Source: an uncultured Flavobacteriaceae bacterium
Lineage (GTDB): Bacteria; Bacteroidota; Bacteroidia; Flavobacteriales; Flavobacteriaceae
NCBI GenBank assembly: GCA_947488435.1
Contig: CANKZG010000001.1
Location: forward strand, 1,418,308 to 1,482,307
Direction of reading: 5' to 3'
DNA length: 64,000 nt
Of the stretch, positions 15,996-24,411 are shown one piece after another. The notes beneath the pieces are model-generated. The model was given only the letters and a program-made list of their open reading frames with translations, had not been told where the DNA came from and made no database searches. Position 1 is the first letter of the stretch. Every line of letters begins with the position of its first letter. The position numbers were made by a program, and so were the translations under genes.

Positions 15996-17312
15996 ATGCC
16001 AATTTTTATCATTGTTATCGGAATTCTGATCCTATTGCTTCTTACCATAAAGTTTAAATTAAACGCCTTTATCTCCTTTATTATCGTATCACTATTTGTA
16101 GGGATTACACTTGGAATGGAATTGGAAGGTGTAGTGAAGTCGATTCAAAATGGTATTGGAAATACGCTTGGTTTCCTGATTCTGATTCTTGGGCTTGGGG
16201 CGATGCTAGGAAAATTAATCGCCGAAAGCGGTGCAGCTCAGCGTATTACTTCAAAATTGGTGGCAAGGTTTGGCATTAAAAATATTCAATGGGCAGTAGT
16301 GCTTACTGGTTTTATTGTTGGTATTCCAATGTTTTATTCGGTAGGTTTTGTTATGATGATTCCATTAGTTTTTACCATTGCAGTTTCTACAAAACTCCCG
16401 CTTTTATATGTAGGTTTACCCATGCTTGCCTCCCTTTCAGTAACGCATGGATATTTACCCCCGCATCCAGCACCGACAGCTATAGCATCTATGTTTGATG
16501 CAAATATTGGGAAAACGTTGATTTATGGAATAATTGTAGCTATTCCGGCTATAATTCTTGCAGGACCTATTTTTTCTCGCACACTTAAAAATATTGAGGC
16601 GACTCCTTTGAAAGAATTTTATAATCCCGTGGTTTTAGAGGAAAAAGAAATGCCACGTACGTGGGTGAGTTTGGTGACCGCCCTTTTACCTGTGATACTA
16701 ATTATCATGGCAACGCTTACCGATCAATTTATGTCGGAATCGTATGCCATTAAAAAGGTGTTAGTTTTTCTCGGAAACCCGGTTATTGCAATGCTGATAT
16801 CGGTTTTGGTAGCGATTTACGCTTTGGGTGTTGCACGCGGAAAAAAGATGACCGAAGTTATGTCTTCTCTAGGGAATTCTGTGGCTAGTATTACTATGGT
16901 GTTGCTCGTAATTTCCGGGGCCGGTGCACTTAAACAAGTATTGATTGATAGTGGTGCAAGTGATTATATAGGATCTTTAGCCACAAACTCAAGCCTTTCA
17001 CCATTAATTTTAGCATGGTTGATTGCAACAGTATTGCGTGTTTGTGTAGGTTCTGCAACTGTTGCGGGGTTAACAACAGCAGGAATTGCACTCCCCTTAA
17101 TCGGTCAAAGTGGAACGAGTCCAGAGCTAATGGTCTTAGCTATAGGATCCGGAAGTTTAATGTTGTCTCATGTTAACGATAGTGGTTTTTGGCTTTTTAA
17201 AGAGTATTTTAATTTGTCGGTAAAAGACACTTTTCGAACCTGGACAGTTATGGAAACTACGGTAGGCGTAATGGGATTAATAGGAGTTTTAATCTTAGAC
17301 ATTTTTGTTTAG
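15996..17312 (+). CDS. GntP family gluconate:H+ symporter
   Basis: Inner-membrane permease of 438 residues with about 12-14 hydrophobic segments, the usual GntP size. Family patterns include LGLGAMLGKLIAESGAAQRI (about 65-85), HGYLPPHPAPTAIA (about 150-163), and the late SGSLMLSHVNDSGFWLFKEY. It imports gluconate or a related sugar acid with protons. It heads a run with the lactonase-fold lipoprotein gene (44 bases downstream) and faces uxuA, so a hexuronate/gluconate use locus is likely. Confidence 0.93.
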   Translation: MPIFIIVIGILILLLLTIKFKLNAFISFIIVSLFVGITLGMELEGVVKSIQNGIGNTLGFLILILGLGAMLGKLIAESGAAQRITSKLVARFGIKNIQWAVVLTGFIVGIPMFYSVGFVMMIPLVFTIAVSTKLPLLYVGLPMLASLSVTHGYLPPHPAPTAIASMFDANIGKTLIYGIIVAIPAIILAGPIFSRTLKNIEATPLKEFYNPVVLEEKEMPRTWVSLVTALLPVILIIMATLTDQFMSESYAIKKVLVFLGNPVIAMLISVLVAIYALGVARGKKMTEVMSSLGNSVASITMVLLVISGAGALKQVLIDSGASDYIGSLATNSSLSPLILAWLIATVLRVCVGSATVAGLTTAGIALPLIGQSGTSPELMVLAIGSGSLMLSHVNDSGFWLFKEYFNLSVKDTFRTWTVMETTVGVMGLIGVLILDIFV

Positions 17313-17356
17313 CATATACCATACAAATACATTTCTTAAATTAAGATAAGATAGAT

Positions 17357-18502
17357 ATGATCAAAATAAATAAAAGACACCTTTGGTTTGGTTGTGTCTT
17401 GGCATCGCTGTTATTTACGGCATGTAAACAAGATAAAATGAAGAAAGAAACAACATCAAATGAAGACAAGAATTATCCCTTTTTTGTAGGAACCTATACC
17501 AATCTCGAGAGTAAAGGAATATATAGCTACACGCTAGAGCAGGATGGCACGTTTGTATCGAATGGCTTGGCAGCTAACTCAGACAACCCCTCATTTCTTG
17601 CCCAAAGTAAGGGAGGAGAATTTCTTTTAGCCGTAAATGAAGTTGATGAAAATGGAGCAGGTTTTGTAGAATCGTTTTTGATTGAAAATGATAGTTTGCA
17701 ATTGCTAAGTCGAAGTTCTTCTGGAGGTGCGCACCCTTGTCATGTTACAATTAATGAAACAGGTGACGTTTTAATCGCAAATTATACAGGCGGAAATTTG
17801 GGTTTGTTAAAGTTAGGCCCCAATGGGAAATTATCAGAATTACTTGCTGTAGAGCAACATGAAGGTTCAGGGGGTACAGAACGTCAGGAAGGACCACATG
17901 CACATTTTGCTTCCTTTTTACCCAACAAACCCGGTATTGTATCTGTGGATTTAGGAACGAACGAACTCTGGTTTTCTAAAATAGATGCAGATTCTAGTCG
18001 GTTTTTACCATCTAATCCAGCAAAACTTAAAATGCCTCAAGGAATAGGTCCACGGCATTTGGTGTTTCACCCTACCAAACCTTGGCTTTATGTTATTAAT
18101 GAATTGCGCAGCTCAGTAAGCTTAATACACTACAATGAAGAAGGGTATGAAATAATAGATACTGTAACTACCCTTCCAGAAGACCATACAGAAGCTAGTT
18201 TTTGTGCAGATATCCACATCTCTCCTGATGGAAGTTTTGTGTATGCTTCAAACAGAGGGCACAATAGTATTGCCATTTTTAAAGTAGATACGCAAACAGG
18301 GAAACTTACTACTGTCGGTTATGAAAGTACTCGAGGAGAAGTTCCCCGAAATTTTGCACTCTCCCCAGATGGGGAGTTTGTAGTTGCCGCAAATCAGCAT
18401 ACCAACACCCTAGTATCTTATCGTCGTAATAAGGAAGATGGGTTGTTAAAATTTGTGGCGGAGATAGCAGCTCCAAACCCAGTTTGTATCTTGTTTAGAT
18501 AA
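17357..18502 (+). CDS. lactonase-family beta-propeller lipoprotein (6-phosphogluconolactonase-like)
   Basis: Seven-bladed propeller of the YbhE/Pgl lactonase family, 381 residues. An N-terminal signal with a lipobox (LLFTAC, Cys-23) places it in the envelope, unlike cytoplasmic Pgl, so its substrate is probably a sugar lactone outside the cytoplasm. Family motifs are FVGTYTNLESKGIYSY (about 42-57), SGGAHPCHVTI, and GIGPRHLVFHPTKPWLYVINE (about 230-250). It is 44 bases downstream of the GntP permease gene: hydrolysing a lactone to an acid that the permease imports is a natural pairing. That link is inferred from position. Confidence 0.85.
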   Translation: MIKINKRHLWFGCVLASLLFTACKQDKMKKETTSNEDKNYPFFVGTYTNLESKGIYSYTLEQDGTFVSNGLAANSDNPSFLAQSKGGEFLLAVNEVDENGAGFVESFLIENDSLQLLSRSSSGGAHPCHVTINETGDVLIANYTGGNLGLLKLGPNGKLSELLAVEQHEGSGGTERQEGPHAHFASFLPNKPGIVSVDLGTNELWFSKIDADSSRFLPSNPAKLKMPQGIGPRHLVFHPTKPWLYVINELRSSVSLIHYNEEGYEIIDTVTTLPEDHTEASFCADIHISPDGSFVYASNRGHNSIAIFKVDTQTGKLTTVGYESTRGEVPRNFALSPDGEFVVAANQHTNTLVSYRRNKEDGLLKFVAEIAAPNPVCILFR

Positions 18503-18522
18503 TGATTACCCTTTTGGTTTTA

Positions 18523-19680
18523 TTATTGTTCATGTAAAATACCATGCATTAAACCTCTAATTTCGGCTAGTCCTTTAAGTCTGCCAATAGCAGTATATCC
18601 GGGATTAGTTTTTTTAGAGAGATCATCCAAAAGTTGATGGCCGTGATCGGGTCTCATAGGGATAATTTTTCCGGTACGTTTTTGTGTTCGCAGTAATGAC
18701 TTTACAACTTGGTACATAGGAACATCACCGTCCAAGTGATTTGCTTCATGAAAATTACCTTTCATATCTCGTTTTGTACTCCTTAAATGTGCAAAATGAA
18801 TGTTATTGCCAAAATCATTTGCAATTTTCAGTAGATCATTCGTTGGTAATACACCTAAAGAACCGGTGCAAAATGTGATACCATTATTTGAACTTGGATT
18901 CTCTTTGAGAATACGAGCAATATCCTGATAAGTGCTCACTACTCTAGGCAGGCCAAAAATCGAAAATGGAGGATCATCAGGATGAATTGCCAGCTGGACT
19001 CCAGCAGCTTCTGCAGTTGGAAGAATATCACTTAAGAAAAGTCGAAGGTGTTGTGCTAATTGTCGGGCATCTATTGTAGCATAGGTTTTTAGTACTTCTT
19101 TAAATTCATTTATTCCATACCCTTCTTCAGCACCAGGCAAACCTGCAAGAATAGTGTCTGTTAGCGTTTTTTTAGCAGCGAAGTCCAGATTTTCGAAATA
19201 GGTCTTCGCTTTCATAATCGTAGCAGCCGAATAACTTTCCTTGGCTGATACTCTGTCTAAAATAAAACAATCAAAAGCAGCAAGAGCCAGAGGTTCAAAA
19301 CGCAAAGCTTTAGCGCCGTTAGGTAGTGCAAAATTCAAATCTGTTCGCGTCCAATCTAAAAGGGGCATAAAATTATAACAAACGGTGAAAATTCCTTCGT
19401 TTGCTAAATTGACAAGCGTAGTTTTGTAATTCTCGATATAGGTTCTATAATTTCCACTATGTGTTTTTATAGCTTCATGTACTGGAACACTTTCTACAAC
19501 TTTCCATTCCAATCCTTGCGCTGCAATAAGTTTTTTTCTTGCTCTAATAGCTGTAGTGTCCCAAACTTCTCCATTGGGATACTCATGCAAGGCGGTTACA
19601 ATTCCCGTTGCTCCTGCTTGTTTAATATCAAGAAGTGTAACGGAGTCTTTTGGGCCGAACCAACGCATGGTTTGCTCCAT
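18523..19680 (-). CDS. uxuA: mannonate dehydratase
   Basis: Converts D-mannonate to 2-keto-3-deoxygluconate in hexuronate catabolism. About 385 residues; the N-terminus MEQTMRWFGP and AGATGIVTALHEYPNGEVW match UxuA. Later motifs are HPDDPPFSIFGLPR, FCTGSLG, HFAHLRS and RPDHGH, which supply the metal and catalytic residues. The ORF extends to 19701, but an AGGAAG element lies just before two consecutive ATGs at 19683 and 19680, so the family-type start there is preferred. It is convergent with the gluconate genes, and the neighbours uxaC or uxuB are not present. Confidence 0.93.
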   Translation of the reverse strand: MEQTMRWFGPKDSVTLLDIKQAGATGIVTALHEYPNGEVWDTTAIRARKKLIAAQGLEWKVVESVPVHEAIKTHSGNYRTYIENYKTTLVNLANEGIFTVCYNFMPLLDWTRTDLNFALPNGAKALRFEPLALAAFDCFILDRVSAKESYSAATIMKAKTYFENLDFAAKKTLTDTILAGLPGAEEGYGINEFKEVLKTYATIDARQLAQHLRLFLSDILPTAEAAGVQLAIHPDDPPFSIFGLPRVVSTYQDIARILKENPSSNNGITFCTGSLGVLPTNDLLKIANDFGNNIHFAHLRSTKRDMKGNFHEANHLDGDVPMYQVVKSLLRTQKRTGKIIPMRPDHGHQLLDDLSKKTNPGYTAIGRLKGLAEIRGLMHGILHEQ

Positions 19681-19881
19681 CATTTTCTTACTTCCTAACA
19701 TAAGTGCACTTTAAAAGTCCAAATTAGAATAAAAAATATAAAACACCTCTAATTTGCCTGTTTTACCTTAAATAAATAAGCAGGTAAGACTCAAACATCG
19801 TTTATTTTTTTGAAAGCTGTTAATTTTCTCTATAAAATGCCATAAGATGGGTAATATTTTAGATTTTTGAGAACTAAACGT

Positions 19882-19915
19882 AAGAGTTTACATATTAAAA
19901 CTCTTTTTGCGAGTT
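19882..19915 (+). promoter_or_regulatory. leader hairpins before the C39 exporter gene, attenuator-like
   Basis: AAGAGTTT (19882-19889) pairs with AAACTCTT (19898-19905), directly followed by TTT, a short terminator-like hairpin 60 bases before the ATG. The segment AACTC (19899-19903) can instead pair with GAGTT (19911-19915), which would break the first hairpin. Whether either forms in the cell is untested. The rest of the 288-base gap (19681-19968) holds no ORF. Confidence 0.35.
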
Positions 19916-19968
19916 AAACACAGAAATAAATATTAAATTACCCAATTAATTAAAGGATTATTTTTCCC

Positions 19969-22170
19969 ATGTCTTTACAACGTTTTCCTTTCTACAGACA
20001 ACTTGATCAAATGGATTGCGGGCCTACCTGTTTGCGCATGGTTGCAAAACATTATGGGAAAACATATACTACAGAATATTTACGCAAAAAGGCAAATATT
20101 ACGCGTGAAGGTGTATCGTTAGGTGGAATAGCAGAAGCTGCAGAAGCCATTGGCTTTCACACCTTGGCCGTTAGTTTGGACTTTAATACTTTGGTTGATG
20201 AAGTTCCATTGCCCTGCATTGCGCACTGGAGGCAAAGGCATTTTGTTGTTGTTCATAAAATCAAGAAAGACGTTGTGTATGTGGCCGATCCTGCTCATGG
20301 TTTGGTTAAGTATTCCAAAAGGGACTTCTTGAATGGATGGATTGGAAAAAACGCTGATGAATCTTCTGAAGGCTATTTACTGTTGTTGGAAACAACACCT
20401 GCTTTTTTTGAAAATAAATTAGAGGATAAAAAGAAGTACGGGTTTAAGTTTCTTTTCTGGTATTTCAGACCATTTAAAAAGTACATTGCGCAATTAGTTT
20501 TGGGGCTGTTGGTAGGAAGTTTGTTGCAGCTAATCTTCCCTTTCTTGACACAAGCAGTTGTTGACTATGGAATAAACTATCAAAATCTGAATTTTATTTA
20601 TATCATCCTAATTGCGCAGTTAACACTTTTTATTTCCCAAACTACTGTAGATTTGATTCGAGGCTGGATTCTGCTTCATATGACAAGCAGAATTAATATT
20701 AGTTTAATTTCCGATTTTTTAATTAAACTAATGCGCTTACCAATTTCTTTTTTTGATTCTAAAAATGTTGGAGATATCATTCAACGAATTTACGATCATG
20801 ATCGGATTCAAGATTTCTTGTCTAGTACAACGCTAAACACGCTATTCTCGGCATTTAACCTTGTGGTTTTTGGCTTCGTTTTGGCCTATTATAATCTGGC
20901 TATTTTCACAATTTTCTTTATTGGTTCTTTTATATATATTGGCTGGACACTTCTATTCTTGAAAAAACGAGAGGAACTGGACTACAAACGTTTTGATCAG
21001 GCTGCAGATAATCAGAGCAGCGTTTATCAGCTTATTACAGGAATGCAAGAAATTAAGCTCAACGGGTCCGAACGGCGCAGACGCTGGGAATGGGAGGCTA
21101 TACAAGTAAAATTATTTAAGGTTTCCATTAAAAGTTTGGCCTTGTCGCAAACCCAAAATACAGGAGGGCAATTTTTTAATGAATTAAAGAATATTTTGAT
21201 CACTTTTATTGCTGCGAAATCTGTGATAGATGGTAGCTTAACCTTGGGAACTATGCTTTCTGTGCAATATATTATTGGTCAGCTTAATTTGCCAATCAAT
21301 AATTTTATCACGTTTATTCAGGCGGGTCAAGATGCTAAAATTAGTCTAGAGAGATTGGCAGAAATTCATTCCAAGGAAGATGAAGAAGAGAATGATGAAG
21401 AACTGATTAAGGAACTTCCAAAAAATAAAAGTATCCATATTCAAAACCTAAGTTTTAGATATGGAGGAAAATCCTCTCCTTTGGTATTGAATGATTTAAA
21501 CTTTGAAATACCCGAAGGGAAGGTCACGGCTATTGTTGGGGCCAGTGGTAGTGGAAAAACCACCTTAATAAAATTATTGCTAAAATTTTATGATCCTTCG
21601 GAAGGAAATATCTTAGTTGGAAAAACAAAACTTGGAAGCCTTGGTTCTAATTTTTGGAGGAAAAATTGCGGAAGTGTAATGCAAGATGGTTTTTTATTCG
21701 GAGATACTATTTCAAGAAATATTACAGAATCAGATTCCGACGGTCTCATCGATAAAAATAGATTATTACATGCGGTTAATGTTGCAAACATTGAAGATTT
21801 TATAGAAGGATTACCTTCTGGATTCAATACAAAGATCGGAAGTAGTGGCACTAATATTAGTGGTGGGCAGAAGCAAAGAATTTTAATAGCAAGATCGGTT
21901 TATAAAAATCCTAATTTTATTTTCTTTGACGAAGCTACAAGCGCATTGGATGCGAACAACGAGAAGATTATTATGAATAATTTAGAAGAGTTTTATAAGG
22001 GTAAGACGGTAGTTGTTATTGCGCATCGATTAAGTACCGTAAAAAACGCAGACCAGATTATAGTTTTGGATCGTGGGAATATTATGGAAAAAGGAAATCA
22101 CAAAGAATTGACGTCCAAAAAAGGACTTTATTATGAGTTAGTGAAAAATCAGTTAGAATTGGGGAATTAA
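19969..22170 (+). CDS. C39 peptidase domain-containing ABC exporter (bacteriocin-type)
   Basis: Peptidase-containing ATP-binding transporter of 733 residues that cleaves a leader peptide and exports the product across the inner membrane. The C39 domain spans residues 1-140: catalytic Cys-17 in DQMDCGPTCL, His in RQRHFVVVHK, Asp in VADPAHG. A six-segment ABC membrane domain spans about 165-430. The ATPase has Walker A GASGSGKTT near 524, signature SGGQKQR near 630 and Walker B IFFDEATSALD near 652. Four bases separate it from the HlyD gene. An intact C39 site predicts a substrate with a double-Gly-type leader, but none is visible nearby. Confidence 0.95.
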   Translation: MSLQRFPFYRQLDQMDCGPTCLRMVAKHYGKTYTTEYLRKKANITREGVSLGGIAEAAEAIGFHTLAVSLDFNTLVDEVPLPCIAHWRQRHFVVVHKIKKDVVYVADPAHGLVKYSKRDFLNGWIGKNADESSEGYLLLLETTPAFFENKLEDKKKYGFKFLFWYFRPFKKYIAQLVLGLLVGSLLQLIFPFLTQAVVDYGINYQNLNFIYIILIAQLTLFISQTTVDLIRGWILLHMTSRINISLISDFLIKLMRLPISFFDSKNVGDIIQRIYDHDRIQDFLSSTTLNTLFSAFNLVVFGFVLAYYNLAIFTIFFIGSFIYIGWTLLFLKKREELDYKRFDQAADNQSSVYQLITGMQEIKLNGSERRRRWEWEAIQVKLFKVSIKSLALSQTQNTGGQFFNELKNILITFIAAKSVIDGSLTLGTMLSVQYIIGQLNLPINNFITFIQAGQDAKISLERLAEIHSKEDEEENDEELIKELPKNKSIHIQNLSFRYGGKSSPLVLNDLNFEIPEGKVTAIVGASGSGKTTLIKLLLKFYDPSEGNILVGKTKLGSLGSNFWRKNCGSVMQDGFLFGDTISRNITESDSDGLIDKNRLLHAVNVANIEDFIEGLPSGFNTKIGSSGTNISGGQKQRILIARSVYKNPNFIFFDEATSALDANNEKIIMNNLEEFYKGKTVVVIAHRLSTVKNADQIIVLDRGNIMEKGNHKELTSKKGLYYELVKNQLELGN

Positions 22171-22174
22171 ACGC

Positions 22175-23497
22175 ATGAAAGAGCAATCATCAAAATTGAG
22201 AGAACAACTTGACGTTATGGAGCAACGCTCCGATGAGGTGAAGGAGATTTTAGGAAAGGCTCCAAATTGGGTAATTCGATCTGGTATTACTGTAGTTTTT
22301 ATTATTGTTGTAGCGTTAATTATTGGGGCATCAATTGTAAGCTATAATGATATCATACCTGCCGAAATCACAATCACCAGCAAAAACCCTCCAATTTATA
22401 TAAAAGCAAATGCGTCGGGAAGACTAACGCATATTTTTGTAACGCCTAATCAGGAGGTTGAGAAGGGTGCCATACTTGCCGAGGTCGAAAACACTGCAAC
22501 TTTGGATCATGTAATAACGCTAAAAGAAAAGCTCCAGGGTTTCAAAGCTTCAATAAATTCTTTAGATACGCTACGAACTACTTTTCCTTCAGATTTAAAC
22601 TTGGGTTCTATACAGACTTCTTATGCCGAGTTTTTAACGCAGTATCAAAATTTTATATTGTTCAATTCGCTTTCTCCAAACGAACGAGAATCGGCTGTAA
22701 TTGGACAGCAACTGCGGGAACAGCAGAAATTTTTAAGAAAACAGCAAAACCAACTCGATATTTTTAAAGAGGATTTGGAATTCTCTAAAGGCAGCTATGA
22801 CAGAAATAAAACATTGTTTGAAAAAGGAGTTATCTCTGCTGCGGAATTTGATGCAGCTTCCCGAGATTATCTTTCCGATAAACAACGCTATGAAGGTTTT
22901 TTAACGAGTATTTCAAGTACTCAAATTGCGATTGCCAATTTCAACAACTTACTAACGAAATCTAACATTCAGGGAGTAGAATTTGAAAACTCAAATAAAC
23001 AACAACTGGAGCGCGCTTTTCAAGGTTTAAAGAACGATTTACTGCTTTGGGAACAACAATTCTTAATCATGGCTCCTATAGCAGGGAAAGTTACGGTGTT
23101 TGATATTTGGAATCAATATCAAAATGTAGCAGTTGGTGAAACACTGTTCACAGTCATCCCAATTAATCTGGAAGAAATTATAGGGAAAGTAAGTCTCCCT
23201 ATTCGTAATTCTGGAAAGGTAAAAGTAGGGCAAAAGGTTATTGTTAAATTGGCCAATTATCCCTTTGAAGAATGGGGCAGTTTAGAAGGAGAAGTGGCCA
23301 ATATTTCGGAAGTCCCTAAGCAAGGAGAAGAAGCCTTTTATACACTTTTTATAAAGCTTAAGGGGTTATCAACGTCGTATGGAAAGCAAGTAGATTTTAA
23401 ACAAGAAATGCAGGGTACAGCAGAAATTGTAATAGAAGAACTTACCATTCTGGAACGTATTTTTTATCAAATACGCAAAATTTTCAATAGAGCTTAA
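22175..23497 (+). CDS. HlyD family secretion periplasmic adaptor
   Basis: Membrane-fusion protein of 440 residues that links an inner-membrane exporter to an outer-membrane channel. It has one membrane segment at about residues 30-52 and a split lipoyl-like barrel (KANASGRLTHIFV and APIAGKVTVFDIW). A long helical hairpin (about 100-280) with heptad-like Leu/Gln spacing lies between the barrel halves. It starts 4 bases after the C39 exporter gene, so the two form one export machine. The outer-membrane TolC partner is not in the window. Confidence 0.92.
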   Translation: MKEQSSKLREQLDVMEQRSDEVKEILGKAPNWVIRSGITVVFIIVVALIIGASIVSYNDIIPAEITITSKNPPIYIKANASGRLTHIFVTPNQEVEKGAILAEVENTATLDHVITLKEKLQGFKASINSLDTLRTTFPSDLNLGSIQTSYAEFLTQYQNFILFNSLSPNERESAVIGQQLREQQKFLRKQQNQLDIFKEDLEFSKGSYDRNKTLFEKGVISAAEFDAASRDYLSDKQRYEGFLTSISSTQIAIANFNNLLTKSNIQGVEFENSNKQQLERAFQGLKNDLLLWEQQFLIMAPIAGKVTVFDIWNQYQNVAVGETLFTVIPINLEEIIGKVSLPIRNSGKVKVGQKVIVKLANYPFEEWGSLEGEVANISEVPKQGEEAFYTLFIKLKGLSTSYGKQVDFKQEMQGTAEIVIEELTILERIFYQIRKIFNRA

Positions 23498-23514
23498 AAA
23501 TATACCAAGCTATA

Positions 23515-24411
23515 CTACTTACGTCTTTGGCGTGCTTGTAGAGATTTATAGTGTCTATATAAAAAATCATAGCATACCATTTCATTAAGCCTGTTTTTGG
23601 AGGTAAATAAGCGATTCATAAGCATATGCATATAACTTCCCATTAGATTGTTTAAATCCAGTTCCAATCGATTTTTGTCTTTTAAATCTAAAAGTTGTTT
23701 TGCAATTGGGATCATATTTTTTTCTCGATCTTCCAAAACATCTAAAATAGCAGCATATTCAGGTTCACTCTCCGAAGTATAACTTAGAAAATGATGTATG
23801 TTTTCTCGTTCTTTTCGATACTTATTATCCAACTGCTTTTTTAAAGGCCTACTCATCCCAAATTCTATACCGAAACCAGTTTTAAGGCTGTCCATCAAAT
23901 TTAGTTTTTCAGCAAGTGTATAATCAAATGCCTTCAAGAAATAATCCATAGATCGCAGTCCGAAAAGCCATCGTAATGTTTCCCCTTCGTCTCCTTCGAT
24001 AAGATCTAAAAATTGTACGGTTGCAATACTATCCAAATGAAAAAGAGATTCGGAAAGAACCATTGATGAACTTCCATAACGTTCCAATTCTCTTTGATAT
24101 GTATCTATTTGCGTTTTCCATATAAGATCTTGTTTGATGTACGGATCCAAATATTGATGCAATAAGGAGATGATGGTACTTAGTTCATTCGCTGTGCCCT
24201 CTTTCCAATGAAAACGAACTCTAAGATGGTTTTTTGGGTCAGCATAGCGAATAAAAAACCACTTATCAATACACTTACTTTTATGAAGTACTTCCGTTAT
24301 GGGTTTTATTATTTGAACTAATATTTGATCTGCTGTTTTATGTCCCGTGTAGAGTTTGTAATACAGCCATTCACTTCCGATAATAAAGTTTCTTTGCGGC
24401 GACTTATTCAT
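23515..24411 (-). CDS. thiopeptide-type bacteriocin biosynthesis protein (SpaB_C, LanB elimination part)
   Basis: Protein of 298 residues matching the SpaB C-terminal domain. In split class I lanthipeptide or thiopeptide enzymes this domain eliminates glutamate from glutamylated Ser/Thr to give dehydro residues. Typical family patterns are SEWLYYKLYTGHKTADQILV (about 13-32), WFFIRYADPKNHLRVRF (about 47-63) and a late SYMHMLMNRLF. Its ATG overlaps the dehydratase stop codon (TAATG), so the two are translationally coupled. The product works with the large LanB part on an unknown precursor. Confidence 0.88.
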   Translation of the reverse strand: MNKSPQRNFIIGSEWLYYKLYTGHKTADQILVQIIKPITEVLHKSKCIDKWFFIRYADPKNHLRVRFHWKEGTANELSTIISLLHQYLDPYIKQDLIWKTQIDTYQRELERYGSSSMVLSESLFHLDSIATVQFLDLIEGDEGETLRWLFGLRSMDYFLKAFDYTLAEKLNLMDSLKTGFGIEFGMSRPLKKQLDNKYRKERENIHHFLSYTSESEPEYAAILDVLEDREKNMIPIAKQLLDLKDKNRLELDLNNLMGSYMHMLMNRLFTSKNRLNEMVCYDFLYRHYKSLQARQRRK

